64,000 bases of DNA from Nibrella saemangeumensis (GCF_039541915.1 NZ_BAABHD010000084.1:1-64000); one strand, 5' to 3'; numbered from the stretch's first letter, positions 1 to 8,278 are shown. Numbers and translations: made by a program. Notes: generated by a model from the sequence alone, not told the origin.

Positions 1-808
1 GAATCAGTCAAGTCGGAGGGGTACATCTTTGGTCGGATTAACCCTCAAGATAGGCTGATTTCCGCTTTTTCTAACCCCAGCGCTCCATTTTTAAACACGT
101 TCTAAGTTATTCAACAGTTAAAACTATGTGTTCCATATCTGGCATATCTGGAGCAGTTTCTGTCATCTTATAATTATTTTTTAAGTCTGAATAAGTTGAA
201 CCAAGTCTAATATTTCTGTTGGTTTTAAACCTCTAGCCTAAAATTAGAATTCGATTGATTTTGCTCTGAATGTCGTCTTGTATAGTTGGAGTCAGTGTAA
301 GCAAATGTGTTTTATTCTGATCAAATATTGATAGTCATCATAAGAATTTTCATAGTCGTCTTTGTCAGCCACTTTTTTAATTTGGTTTTTGGGGACGATA
401 TCCAACACATTTTTGACAGTCATCCCTTTTTAAATACACCAACACTATTCTCTGTCAGTAAAAGTCCGCTTTGTCTGCTGGCTTATTCGCACAAGAAATT
501 GTCAGTATTGTGAGAAAGAGTAAAGTCGGTGTTTTCATTGTTTTGATGATGTTACTTGTCGTCATAGCATTGGGCATAATGTTGGGGGCTTGGCTCAGGT
601 GGGGACGTCCGATGTTCGTCACGCCCCGCTTGCGCCAAGCACGTGTTGTACGCCCATCACACTGGCTTTTGATTGGTGGGCTGTCTTTTGCTGGTTTTAA
701 ATGGTAAACAGTTCCACCAGGCGCGTTTGAAGCTCAAAAAATGCTATTTACGTCCTTTGTCGGCATGCTATTCACTGTATCCTTTTCGAAAATGAATGCA
801 TTGGCTAT
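1..808. other. AT-rich flank without a convincing gene
   Basis: No open frame here looks like a real protein. Two short plus-strand frames (about 307-513 and 471-707) have no recognisable domain, and the second overlaps a nested palindrome at 572-655. Base composition is clearly more AT-rich than the interior of the window until about 560. The only structure seen is that palindrome. The stretch is probably accessory DNA. Confidence 0.6.
572..655. repeat. nested imperfect palindrome, attC-like
   Basis: The outer arms are GGGCATA (572-578) and TACGCCC (649-655), with one mismatch. The inner arms are GCTTGGC (588-594) and GCCAAGC (634-640), with further short GC-rich complementarity between them. 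The shape (bulged arms, unpaired centre, ending in GTTGTACGCCC) resembles a folded cassette recombination site. It lies just beyond the 3' end of the minus-strand gene at 809-1117. It could instead be an ordinary terminator, but there is no T-run. Confidence 0.45.
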
Positions 809-1142
809 CTAGCAGTCTGACTTTTCTGTGCCGATTTTGTGTCCATTTAAGCACACTTTGTTTACGCCATCTAACCCATCTAGTCCACAACAGCCATTCA
901 GCCTGCTCGCATCTGGATGATAAATGCAGCTAAGCAGATCAGAGATGTTTATAATCAGTTTTCCTTCCGAGCCGGTAAAGTACTCGCCATCACTAAGAAC
1001 ATAATATCCTTTCGGAATGAACTCATCACCCTCTGTCTCCTTCAGCAACGAGCTTTCGGGTAGTTCTTGAATGATGTTCGAAACAGGGGTATTACATATT
1101 CTGCAAAAAAGCTGCATTTAGTTGGTTTGTATGGCGTACAAC
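645..1142. repeat. inverted 10-bp repeats bounding one small gene
   Basis: GTTGTACGCC at 645-654 is the exact reverse complement of GGCGTACAAC at 1133-1142. The two copies enclose only the small gene at 809-1117. On the minus strand the order is repeat, 15 nt, ATG, gene, palindrome. This is the arrangement expected of a single mobile gene cassette. Two 10-mers could match by chance; the placement is what makes it notable. Confidence 0.4.
809..1117 (-). CDS. small cysteine-rich conserved hypothetical protein
   Basis: This is a 102-residue protein with no signal peptide. Cysteines sit at the N-terminus as a CxxC pair (C5, C8). The C-terminal part carries more (GCCGLDGLDG, then CLNGH, then a C-terminal Cys), which suggests a zinc-ribbon-like fold. 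From memory, similar small proteins with the RLNGCCGLDG motif occur widely in bacteria as uncharacterised proteins; no function is known to me. It starts at the ATG at 1117, just inside the inverted repeat at 1133-1142. It is surrounded by AT-rich DNA and a decayed recombinase, so acquisition by transfer is likely. Confidence 0.7.
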   Translation of the reverse strand: MQLFCRICNTPVSNIIQELPESSLLKETEGDEFIPKGYYVLSDGEYFTGSEGKLIINISDLLSCIYHPDASRLNGCCGLDGLDGVNKVCLNGHKIGTEKSDC

Positions 1143-1280
1143 TCGCTAATAGATGAAGGTTTTGAACTTATTGTCAAATATATATTTCTGGGTGAATAAT
1201 CCAAATTTTACCCTGTTATAATTAATAAGCTATTGATTATGAGGGGTGTATAAAAAATGGATTTTGCAAACGCCCCCTCA

Positions 1281-1336
1281 GCCATACAAAATGCGAACTT
1301 CATATTTTGTATGGCTTTGTTGCATAGCTCTCAAAG
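1281..1336. repeat. att-like site A: 12-bp inverted repeat plus tail
   Basis: GCCATACAAAAT (1281-1292) and ATTTTGTATGGC (1304-1315) are perfect inverted arms around an 11-nt spacer. A tail follows at 1316-1334. It matches 17 of 19 positions of the reverse complement of 1463-1481, the tail of site B. The word ATACAAAATGCGAA (1284-1297) recurs at 1512-1525. Arms around a short core are typical of tyrosine-recombinase binding sites. No gene was seen in the surrounding stretch 1118-1532. Confidence 0.55.
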
Positions 1337-1461
1337 AGCTGATTTTGAGGGCAAGCTAACTTAGAATTCGACTAATCTAGCACATTTTTTGTGTTCCGTA
1401 TATCGTGAAACGGCTACTTATGGCATATTTACAGGCTCTTCGGATGCGATTTTACCCACCA

Positions 1462-1525
1462 CTTGGGAGCCATGCAACAAAACCGTTTTGTATTGGCAGC
1501 CACTCTCAACAATACAAAATGCGAA
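1462..1525. repeat. att-like site B, inverted relative to site A
   Basis: TTTTGTATTG (1486-1495) and CAATACAAAA (1510-1519) form perfect arms around a 14-nt spacer. The 19-nt tail lies at 1463-1481, on the opposite side from the tail of site A, so A and B are in inverted orientation. Site B ends 8 nt before the stop codon of the recombinase remnant at 1533. It may be that recombinase's own recognition site. Confidence 0.55.
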
Positions 1526-1532
1526 GTATAGC

Positions 1533-2019
1533 TTACAGGGTGTCTAAAGGGCTTTTTACCTTTTTTATGCTTTGGTCACTCACTTGTGTGTAGCGCAGGG
1601 TTGTTTTGATGTCATTATGACCTAAAAGCTCTTGAATGAACTTAATATCACTTCCATTCTCAAGCAGGTGGGTGGCGTAACTGTGCCGCAGTGCATGAAT
1701 CCCGACGGCCTTATTTATTCTGGCTTTCTTTAGAGCCTGCTTAAAGACTAACTGAGCGCTTCTCTTATTGTATTGCTCCCCGTACTGTCCCTCAAACAGG
1801 TATTTCTTTGGGCGATAGATTTTATAGTATTCCCGCAGTTGGTCAAGAATAATCTCCGGTAAGTTCACATATCGATCCTTCTTGCCTTTTGCCCGATCTA
1901 TAGATACCTGCTTGTTCCGGCTGTCAATGTCCGTGATTTTCAGATTTACAATTTCACTGACCCGCAATCCCATAGCAAAGCTTGAGCATTGCATTATGCT
2001 TGGTAGTTACGGCGAACGG
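1533..2019 (-). pseudogene. decayed tyrosine recombinase/integrase, C-terminal part
   Basis: The open frame 1533-1994 encodes the catalytic half of a XerC/D-like tyrosine recombinase. GLRVSEI holds the first Arg, HALRHS is the HxxR box, LLGHNDIKTT holds the second His, and RYTQVS holds the nucleophilic Tyr. It ends in SPLDTL, as many Xer and integron integrases do. Upstream, codons in another frame (about 1977-2019) read KHNAMLKLCYG, the residues expected before GLRVSE. So there is a frameshift near 1977 and a stop at 2020-2022. The whole N-terminal domain is missing, because the DUF1080 gene begins at 2043. The extra helix specific to integron integrases is not visible between boxes I and II. 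The remnant is almost certainly inactive. Confidence 0.8.
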
Positions 2020-2042
2020 TTATTTTGGATGAACTCCACCCG

Positions 2043-2687
2043 TTACCTGCCAATCTCCATCAATCGAATACTCCGCCAGCGTACTTCCATGGGGCGTTCG
2101 ACTTTGGTGCCGTGGACCTGCAGGGCGATAAAGCCGCTGGCGTCGACGGTATCGCGGATGCTGGCGGTGGGTACGCCGTTGACGGAGACACTCAGCATCG
2201 AGCCGTTGGCTTCGATGCGGTATTTGTTCCAACCGTATTTGTTGAAAGCTTTCTGACCGGCGGGGTTTTTGGTTAGGTCGGCCAGCCAGCCGCGCCGGGC
2301 TTCGTCGTAGATGCCCCCGCTCCAGGCGCGGGCCGAGGGGTCAATCTCAATCTGGTAACCGTGTACGCGGCCGTTTTTGAAGTCGGGGCGGCTGTGGCTG
2401 CGAATTTGGATGCCGGAGTTCATGGCGGTGTCCACTTTTACATCCAGCTCCAGTATAAAATCGCTGTAGTCTTTGTTGGTGCAGAGAAAGGTGTTTTGGG
2501 AGCCGGGTTTTGAGACGCCCACAATTTCGCCGTTCTCGATGCGGTAGTCGTTCAGCACTTTTTCGCCCCGGATGGTCCAGCCAGTAAAGTCCTTGCCGTT
2601 GAAGATCTTCTGCCACTTTTCTTTCTGGGCTGTGACAAAGGCCGTCAGCAGGCAGAGGGCGGTGAGGAGGGTAAGGGTGAGTTTCAT
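2043..2687 (-). CDS. secreted DUF1080 (3-keto-disaccharide hydrolase-like) protein
   Basis: This is a 214-residue protein with a signal peptide ending near residue 20 (LTAFVTAQ). A single DUF1080 domain follows: FNGKDFTGW near the N-terminus, then NSGIQIRS, YQIEIDP and the terminal EVRWRSIRL strand. The family has a concanavalin-like jelly-roll fold. Members act in the periplasm on oxidised or ordinary glycosides and often sit beside PVC-type cytochrome proteins. Here the neighbour is exactly that (2865-5903), transcribed divergently. Length is normal for a single-domain member. The 3' end abuts the recombinase remnant, and the stop at 2043-2045 belongs to this gene. The substrate cannot be read from the sequence. 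Confidence 0.85.
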   Translation of the reverse strand: MKLTLTLLTALCLLTAFVTAQKEKWQKIFNGKDFTGWTIRGEKVLNDYRIENGEIVGVSKPGSQNTFLCTNKDYSDFILELDVKVDTAMNSGIQIRSHSRPDFKNGRVHGYQIEIDPSARAWSGGIYDEARRGWLADLTKNPAGQKAFNKYGWNKYRIEANGSMLSVSVNGVPTASIRDTVDASGFIALQVHGTKVERPMEVRWRSIRLMEIGR

Positions 2688-2811
2688 TCAATTGTGGGGT
2701 AGCGGTTTTGTGGGTAAAAGTATAGAGCAGGTCACATTTACCTGTTTGGCTTTTTGGTAATGCCGATTTTGTCGGGAGGACAAATTGGCGCTTGTCCAGC
2801 GCTCCTTCCCC

Positions 2812-2842
2812 TTGCCAAATCCCCCGCAAATCGATAGGTTTG
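2812..2842 (+). promoter_or_regulatory. Bacteroidota-type promoter for the PVC cytochrome gene
   Basis: TAGGTTTG at 2835-2842 fits the Bacteroidota -7 consensus TAnnTTTG. A TTG at 2812-2814 lies 20 nt upstream, the usual distance of the -33 element. Transcription would begin near 2849, about 16 nt before the ATG at 2865. Confidence 0.6.
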
Positions 2843-2864
2843 TTAACTGACTTTTCCTGACTCT

Positions 2865-5800
2865 ATGCGATACCTAATACTCTTCCTGATTATTCTGATG
2901 TACAGCGGGCCGGCCCAATCCCCTCGCCCCCTCTCTGCTGAACACAAAAAGGCGCTGGCGTCTTTTCAACTGATGGAGGGCTTCCGGATTGAGATGGTGG
3001 CGGCTGAGCCGCTGGTGGCTGACCCGGTGGCGATGGAGGTGGACGAAAGCGGCCGGATGTACGTCATCGAGATGCCGGGCTACCCGCTCGACCTGGGCAA
3101 AAGCGGCAAAGTGAAGCTCCTGAAAGATACCAACGGCGACGGCTACCCGGATAAAAGCGTGGTCTTTGCCGACCAGCTTACCCTGCCCACGGGCGTGATG
3201 CGCTGGCAGAAAGGGATTATCGTCACCGATGCGCCCGATGTCTGGTACCTGGAAGATACCAACGGCGACGATAAGGCCGATGTTCGCAAAAAACTGCTCA
3301 CCGGCTTTGCCCTGTCGAATCCGCAACATAACCTCAATACCCCCGTTTTCGGGCTTGATAACTGGATTTACCTGGCGCACGAAGGCGAAGTAACGCCCTT
3401 TGTGTATAAGAAAGAGTTTGGCGACAAAGGCTCCGAAATCCGCTTCCCCGACAATCCCAACGCGCCGGTGCTGGCCCGCAACGCCCACGGCCGCAACGTC
3501 CGCTTCCGGCCAGATACCTACGAACTGGAAGAACTCGCCGGCAAAACGCAGTACGGTCAGACATTTGACTCCTGGGGCCATCAACTCGGTACGTCCAATG
3601 CCGACCACCTGTTTCATGAGGTGCTGGCGGCCCGCTACATAGCCCGCAACCCGAACCTGCTGGTGCCCGATGCCACCCAGCACATCCCCGATCACGGCAA
3701 TGCCGCCGAGGTGTACCCCATCACCGAAAACCCCAACGACCAGTTGCTCACCGACCGGGGGGTGATTACCTCCTCGTGCGGAGTAACCTGGTATAACGGC
3801 GGGGCCTTTGGCGACCGGTTCAACAACGTCACCTTCGTGGGCGAACCCTCGCATAACCTCGTTCATGCCGATGTAATCACCGACAAGGGAGCCAGTTTTG
3901 TGGCCGGCCGGCTGCTGGAGAAGAAGGAGTTTCTGGCGTCGAAAGACAGCTGGTTCCGGCCGGTCAGCTTTTACGTCGGGCCGGAGGGCGCGTTGTACGT
4001 CATCGACTACTACCGCCAGAGCATCGAGCATCCCGAGTGGATGTCGGAGGAGATGATTAAATCGGGCACCATGTACAACGGCAAAGACAAAGGCCGTATT
4101 TACCGCATTGTACCCGACAAGGGCCTGCCGATGAATTGGCTGGGCAAACTCAAACTCGACCGGATGTCGGGCGACGAGTTGGTGGAGCTGCTGCAAAGCC
4201 CGAACGGCTGGTACCGGCGCACGGCCCAGCGGCTGCTCTACCAGCGGCAGGACAAGGCCGTGGTGAAGCCCCTAAAACGACTAACGGAACTCGCCAACCG
4301 TCCCGAAGCGAAAGTCCACGCGCTCTGGCTGCTCGACGGGCTGAAGGTTGCGGATACGGAGGTAATTCAGCGCTGCCTGCGGGATAAAGAGCCGGGCGTG
4401 CGGGAAAATGCCATTCGGGTGGCGGAACGGCGGCCGTCGCTACGGCGGCCGTCGCTACGGATGCCGTCGTTGGCGACGGATAAGAAGCTGGCGGATGCAT
4501 TGTTGGCTTTGCAGTCGGACCCGTCGGCCAAGGTGCGGTATCAGTTGCTGTGTACGCTGGGTGACCTGAACGTTGCGGGTACGGACGAGGCTCGGGTGGC
4601 TATTCTGAAGCGGGATATTGACGATAAATGGGCGGCCCTGGCGGCACTGACCTCGGCGGCCGGGCGAGAGTGGGAGTTGTACCAGTTGGCGCTGCGGGAG
4701 TTTGGCAACGCACCGTCGCCCGAAAAGAAGGAGTTCTTTGCCTACCTCGGCGCGACCATGGCCAATAAAAAAACGGACAGCGAAGTACCCAAACTGCTGG
4801 CCAGTCTGACCGAATCGGGGGCTGGCCGGCAGGCGTGGGTACAGTCGGCGGTATTGTCGGGCGTGGCCCGGCTGTGGCAGTCGAAAGGCGTAACCGTACC
4901 GCTGGCCGATGCCGACCGGCAGGCGTTGCTGCCCGATTTCAGCCGGTCAACGTCTCCGGAACTGCTGTCAGCTAAAATGGAATTGCTGCGGCTGGTTGGT
5001 TTGCCGAAAACGGAGGCTGTACGGGCACAGGTGGAGAAAGCCGCTACGCTGGCGGTGGATGCCGGTCAGTCGGAAGGCGTTCGGTCGGCGGCTGTGCGGT
5101 TGCTGGCCCTGTACAACCCACAGGCGTATCAGAAGCTGCTGGAGCGGCTGGTGATTGAACCCAATCCGGAAGGTATCCGGAAGGCCGCTTTTGAATCCAT
5201 TAGCCAGGTTTCCGGGCCGCAGGCGTGTGCCCTGGCTCTGCGCGACTGGAACAAATTGAGCCCGGACCTCAAACAAACGGCGGTTGGTGTATTCCTGCGC
5301 AATGCCGGTCAGATTCACAACCTGCTGGATGCCATTGACCAGCAGAAAGTCGCCCGCACCGACCTTACCTGGCCGCAGATGGTGCGGCTGATGAACTACT
5401 ACGATGCCGACATCCGCGCTCACGCCCGCAAGGTGCTGGCCGTCGCCGAAGACCGCAAAGCCGTGGTGCAGCGGTACATGACCGCCCTGGACCAGAAAGG
5501 CGATGCCGGTCGGGGCAAAGTGGTGTTTCAGCAGGTATGCAGCGCCTGTCACCAGATGGGTGGGCAGAACGGACAGGAGTTCGGACCGGATCTGGCGTCG
5601 CTCCGGAACCGCAACCCGCACAGCATCCTAACCGAGATTCTGCACCCCAACAACTCCATCGCCGACGGCTACGACTATTGCACCGTTACGCTAAAGAATG
5701 GGAAGCAGACGGCCGGTATTATCGCCAATGAATCGGCCACGGCCGTGACGCTACGAATGGCCGGTGGCAGCGAGTCGGTCATTGCTCGGTCGGATATTGC

Positions 5801-5903
5801 TACCATCGACAAGGCGCAGACTTCCGCTATGCCGGTAGGGCTGGAAGCCAGCATCGGCGTCGCACAGATGGCCGATTTGCTGGCGTATATCCGGCAGCAG
5901 TAG
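2865..5903 (+). CDS. PVC-type heme-binding CxxCH protein (propeller-HEAT-cytochrome c)
   Basis: This is a 1012-residue exported protein with a short signal peptide (about residues 1-18). Residues ~30-420 form a membrane-bound dehydrogenase-type beta-propeller. It carries two calcium-loop-like stretches (DTNGDGYPDK near 87 and DTNGDDKADV near 130). Residues ~430-860 are helical HEAT-like repeats. A cytochrome c domain follows with CSACH at 892-896, so one c-type heme is expected. The terminal ~80 residues form the usual strand-rich tail. Members are common in Planctomycetes and Cytophagales and are thought to oxidise sugars or sugar alcohols in the periplasm; the substrate is unknown. The divergent DUF1080 gene fits a sugar role. 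Residues 522-536 are an odd 5-residue tandem repeat. Confidence 0.88.
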   Translation: MRYLILFLIILMYSGPAQSPRPLSAEHKKALASFQLMEGFRIEMVAAEPLVADPVAMEVDESGRMYVIEMPGYPLDLGKSGKVKLLKDTNGDGYPDKSVVFADQLTLPTGVMRWQKGIIVTDAPDVWYLEDTNGDDKADVRKKLLTGFALSNPQHNLNTPVFGLDNWIYLAHEGEVTPFVYKKEFGDKGSEIRFPDNPNAPVLARNAHGRNVRFRPDTYELEELAGKTQYGQTFDSWGHQLGTSNADHLFHEVLAARYIARNPNLLVPDATQHIPDHGNAAEVYPITENPNDQLLTDRGVITSSCGVTWYNGGAFGDRFNNVTFVGEPSHNLVHADVITDKGASFVAGRLLEKKEFLASKDSWFRPVSFYVGPEGALYVIDYYRQSIEHPEWMSEEMIKSGTMYNGKDKGRIYRIVPDKGLPMNWLGKLKLDRMSGDELVELLQSPNGWYRRTAQRLLYQRQDKAVVKPLKRLTELANRPEAKVHALWLLDGLKVADTEVIQRCLRDKEPGVRENAIRVAERRPSLRRPSLRMPSLATDKKLADALLALQSDPSAKVRYQLLCTLGDLNVAGTDEARVAILKRDIDDKWAALAALTSAAGREWELYQLALREFGNAPSPEKKEFFAYLGATMANKKTDSEVPKLLASLTESGAGRQAWVQSAVLSGVARLWQSKGVTVPLADADRQALLPDFSRSTSPELLSAKMELLRLVGLPKTEAVRAQVEKAATLAVDAGQSEGVRSAAVRLLALYNPQAYQKLLERLVIEPNPEGIRKAAFESISQVSGPQACALALRDWNKLSPDLKQTAVGVFLRNAGQIHNLLDAIDQQKVARTDLTWPQMVRLMNYYDADIRAHARKVLAVAEDRKAVVQRYMTALDQKGDAGRGKVVFQQVCSACHQMGGQNGQEFGPDLASLRNRNPHSILTEILHPNNSIADGYDYCTVTLKNGKQTAGIIANESATAVTLRMAGGSESVIARSDIATIDKAQTSAMPVGLEASIGVAQMADLLAYIRQQ
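4427..4471 (+). repeat. three tandem 15-bp units inside the coding region
   Basis: Two identical units ACGGCGGCCGTCGCT (4427-4441, 4442-4456) are followed by a third with three substitutions (4457-4471). The unit length is a multiple of three, so each adds five residues: RRPSL, RRPSL, RMPSL. The repeat lies in the HEAT region of the cytochrome protein and looks like a recent slippage insertion. Confidence 0.85.
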
Positions 5904-5912
5904 GAGAGGTGC

Positions 5913-6827
5913 TTATTTGTTATTAGCCTGAAACGCCCCGGCCAGTGCCTGAATCGTTGGGGAGTTATTGGATGTTTTGTAGCAGATAGCGGCTTGTATC
6001 GCTACGTCGGTGAAGGGCGTACCGTCGGGTTTAATTAGCTCTTTGCAGACGACGCCCTTGATATTGGAAGCGTCGTAGAAGGTAGGCACCATCGCCACGC
6101 CGATACCCAGGCTGACCAGACCGCTGAGCAGTTCGATGGAGGATACTTCCTGCACAATAGCGGCTTCGTGGCTGAATCCGGCCTGCTTACAGATGCGTTC
6201 GATATCGTCGTAAACGGTGTGGATGGTGCGCTTAATGTCGACCCACTTTTCGTTCTTCAACTGCTCCACCTGTAAAGCCTCTTCCTGCGCCAGCGGATGG
6301 TTCTCCGACAGCATCACTTTCAGATAGCCGGTCTTTAGCGGCACGGCCCGGAGCTGGTCGTATTTCAGGGGCAGCAGGGTTACGCCTAGGTCAATCTCAT
6401 CGTCGAAAACCGCATCCTGAACCGCAATATGGGTAGGTAGTTCAATCAGCTTAATCTCCAGGTCCGGGAAGAGCCGGGCGCTGATTTCGACCATCTCCAG
6501 AATCCGCTCCCGAATCATCATCCGGTAAACGCCCATGTTGATGACACGCTGCTGTAAGCCGGTTCGGCGGGCAGTTTCAATGGCTTTTTCGGCCAGTTGC
6601 AAAATACGTTTTGCTTCGACCAGTAAACCCGAACCGGCTTCGGTCAGCTCTACCCTGCGGAGTTGCGTCCGTTTGGCCCGCACAAAGAGTTCAACGCCAA
6701 TTTCGGCCTCCAATAGCTGAATCTGCTGGCTCAGGGCCGGCTGTGACACAAACAGTTTCTCGGCCGCCCGGCCAAAATGCAATTCCTCCGCAACGCCGAC
6801 AAAATACCGTAACTGCCGTAGCTCCAT
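5913..6827 (-). CDS. LysR-family transcriptional regulator
   Basis: This is a 304-residue protein. The N-terminal winged helix is typical (LRQLRYFVGVAEELHFGRAA, then FVSQPALSQQI), followed by a substrate-binding domain from about residue 90. I chose the ATG at 6827 (MELRQLRYF), the canonical LysR start, over an in-frame TTG at 6854 that adds nine atypical residues. It is divergent from the DUF3237/crotonase/ligase run at 6939. The 111-bp AT-rich gap between them is the expected operator region, so it probably controls that run in response to an aromatic acid or CoA thioester. It converges with the cytochrome gene (9-nt gap). Confidence 0.88.
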   Translation of the reverse strand: MELRQLRYFVGVAEELHFGRAAEKLFVSQPALSQQIQLLEAEIGVELFVRAKRTQLRRVELTEAGSGLLVEAKRILQLAEKAIETARRTGLQQRVINMGVYRMMIRERILEMVEISARLFPDLEIKLIELPTHIAVQDAVFDDEIDLGVTLLPLKYDQLRAVPLKTGYLKVMLSENHPLAQEEALQVEQLKNEKWVDIKRTIHTVYDDIERICKQAGFSHEAAIVQEVSSIELLSGLVSLGIGVAMVPTFYDASNIKGVVCKELIKPDGTPFTDVAIQAAICYKTSNNSPTIQALAGAFQANNK

Positions 6828-6938
6828 CTCAGGACGGGAGAGAAGGCTCTCCAATAAGTTATTCTTATTACAATATTATAAATCACGATTAGATTTTGCT
6901 AACAGGATTTTAGATTTTTGCCAGATGTCCTGCCTGCT

Positions 6939-7472
6939 ATGAACCGTATTGTTCTATTAATCGCGATGCTCATGACTGTCGGCCAGCCAGCTTTTGCGCA
7001 AAAGCCGGAAAAACCAGAAGCGCCCCAACTCGAATTTGTTTGCGAACTCAGGGTGAAAATCGATAAGGCGTATGTCGTCGGCGAAACCCCGCACGGCCTG
7101 CGCCGGATTATCCCCATTGTAGGGGGCACGTTTGCCGGGCCGAAGCTGAAAGGCAATATCCTGAACGGCGGTGCCGACTGGCAGATTGTCCGCAAAGATG
7201 GCGTGGCCGAACTGGAAGCGCATTACCAGATGAAAACCGACGATGGCGTCATCATCTATATCAAAAATACCGGTCTGCGCGTTGCTACGCCCGAAGTAGC
7301 CGCCCGCATCGGTCGGGGTGAGCCGGTGAGTTCAAGCGAGTATTACTTCCGGGCGGCTCCGAAATTTGAAGCGCCGGCCGGCAAATACGAATGGATGAAC
7401 AACGCCATTTTTATCTGCACGGCAGAACGTAATCCCGATAGTGTCATCATCAACGTCTGGAAAGTGCTCTAA
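6939..7472 (+). CDS. secreted DUF3237 domain protein
   Basis: This is a 177-residue protein with a clear signal peptide (residues 1-21, ending PAFAQ). A DUF3237 domain fills the rest: LEFVCELRVKID, then GGTFAGPKLKGNIL and GGADWQIVRKDG. I chose the ATG at 6939 because the signal peptide starts there; an in-frame TTG at 6918 would add seven residues in front of it. DUF3237 proteins are small beta-barrels of unproven function, often found near aromatic-acid catabolism genes. It is the first gene of the run divergent from LysR and is followed 7 nt later by the crotonase gene, so co-transcription is likely. Confidence 0.8.
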   Translation: MNRIVLLIAMLMTVGQPAFAQKPEKPEAPQLEFVCELRVKIDKAYVVGETPHGLRRIIPIVGGTFAGPKLKGNILNGGADWQIVRKDGVAELEAHYQMKTDDGVIIYIKNTGLRVATPEVAARIGRGEPVSSSEYYFRAAPKFEAPAGKYEWMNNAIFICTAERNPDSVIINVWKVL

Positions 7473-7479
7473 ACGTTTA

Positions 7480-8268
7480 ATGAATTCCCCTATGGTAGAT
7501 AAATCGACGTTTCTGGAGGTTGACCAGCAGGAAGAGATTCTGTTCATTAAACTCAACCGGCCGGAAAAGCGCAATGCCATCAATGATGCGCTCATTCTGG
7601 CGTTGGAAGCGGTATTTTCAACCATACCGGCGGGCGTCAAATGCGCTATTCTGCACGGCGAAGGGCCTCATTTCAGCGCCGGGTTGGACCTTTCGGAGCT
7701 ACGAGAAAGAAGCGTTGTGGAGGGCCTGCACCATTCGCGCATGTGGCATCGGGCGCTGGACCGCATTCAGTTCGGTACCGTACCGGTGGTGGCCGTGTTG
7801 CAGGGAGCCTGTGTAGGCGGAGGGCTGGAAATTGCGGCAGCCTGCCATATCCGCGTGGCCGAGCAGACTACATTTTATGCGTTACCGGAAGGGCAACGCG
7901 GCATCTTCGTGGGTGGTGGCGCATCGGTCCGATTACCTAAGCTGATTGGTATGGCGCGGATGGCCGACATGATGTTTACCGGCCGGGTTATTCAGGCCGA
8001 AGAAGGTGTACCCATGGGCTTTTCGCAATATCTGGTGGAGGAAGGAGCCGGGCTGGCGAAAGGTATTGAACTGGCCAAACGCATTGCGCAGAACGCCGAG
8101 ATGACCAATTACGCCCTGATGCACGTCCTGCCCCGCATTGCCGATTTAGGGCAGTCGGAAGGTTTGTTGCTGGAATCGATGATGGCAGCCATTGCGCAAT
8201 CGTCACCCGAAGCGAAGCAGCGGCTGAGTGATTTTTTAGAGGGCAGGGCGAAAAAAGTGGGGGAGTAG
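7480..8268 (+). CDS. crotonase/enoyl-CoA hydratase family enzyme
   Basis: This is a 262-residue cytosolic protein of normal family length. The oxyanion-hole segments are HFSAGLDLSEL (64-74) and GACVGGGLEIAAACH (109-123). Possible catalytic acids are Glu117 (in GGGLE) and Glu137 (in LPEGQRG). Next to a feruloyl-CoA synthase-like gene, it is expected to hydrate feruloyl-CoA or a related hydroxycinnamoyl-CoA. The known hydratase-lyase HCHL has Ser at the position of Glu117, so ordinary hydratase activity is as likely as lyase activity. I chose the ATG at 7480; the frame stays open upstream into the preceding gene, but those residues are not crotonase-like. A 143-bp hairpin element separates it from the ligase gene. 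Confidence 0.85.
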   Translation: MNSPMVDKSTFLEVDQQEEILFIKLNRPEKRNAINDALILALEAVFSTIPAGVKCAILHGEGPHFSAGLDLSELRERSVVEGLHHSRMWHRALDRIQFGTVPVVAVLQGACVGGGLEIAAACHIRVAEQTTFYALPEGQRGIFVGGGASVRLPKLIGMARMADMMFTGRVIQAEEGVPMGFSQYLVEEGAGLAKGIELAKRIAQNAEMTNYALMHVLPRIADLGQSEGLLLESMMAAIAQSSPEAKQRLSDFLEGRAKKVGE

Positions 8269-8278
8269 CATCGAAATC

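Noticed and set aside
307..707. Two short plus-strand frames (68 and 78 codons)
   Set aside because: No domain or convincing start, and the second runs through the nested palindrome; left as non-coding.
1533..1994. A true integron integrase
   Set aside because: SPLDTL at the end and nearby palindromes suggested it, but the extra helix typical of integron integrases is not visible and the gene is broken; called Xer-like.
2874..4196. 440-codon open frame antisense to the PVC cytochrome gene
   Set aside because: It mirrors a clearly real gene with domains and a CxxCH site; long antisense frames are expected in GC-rich coding DNA, and the translation has no recognisable domain.
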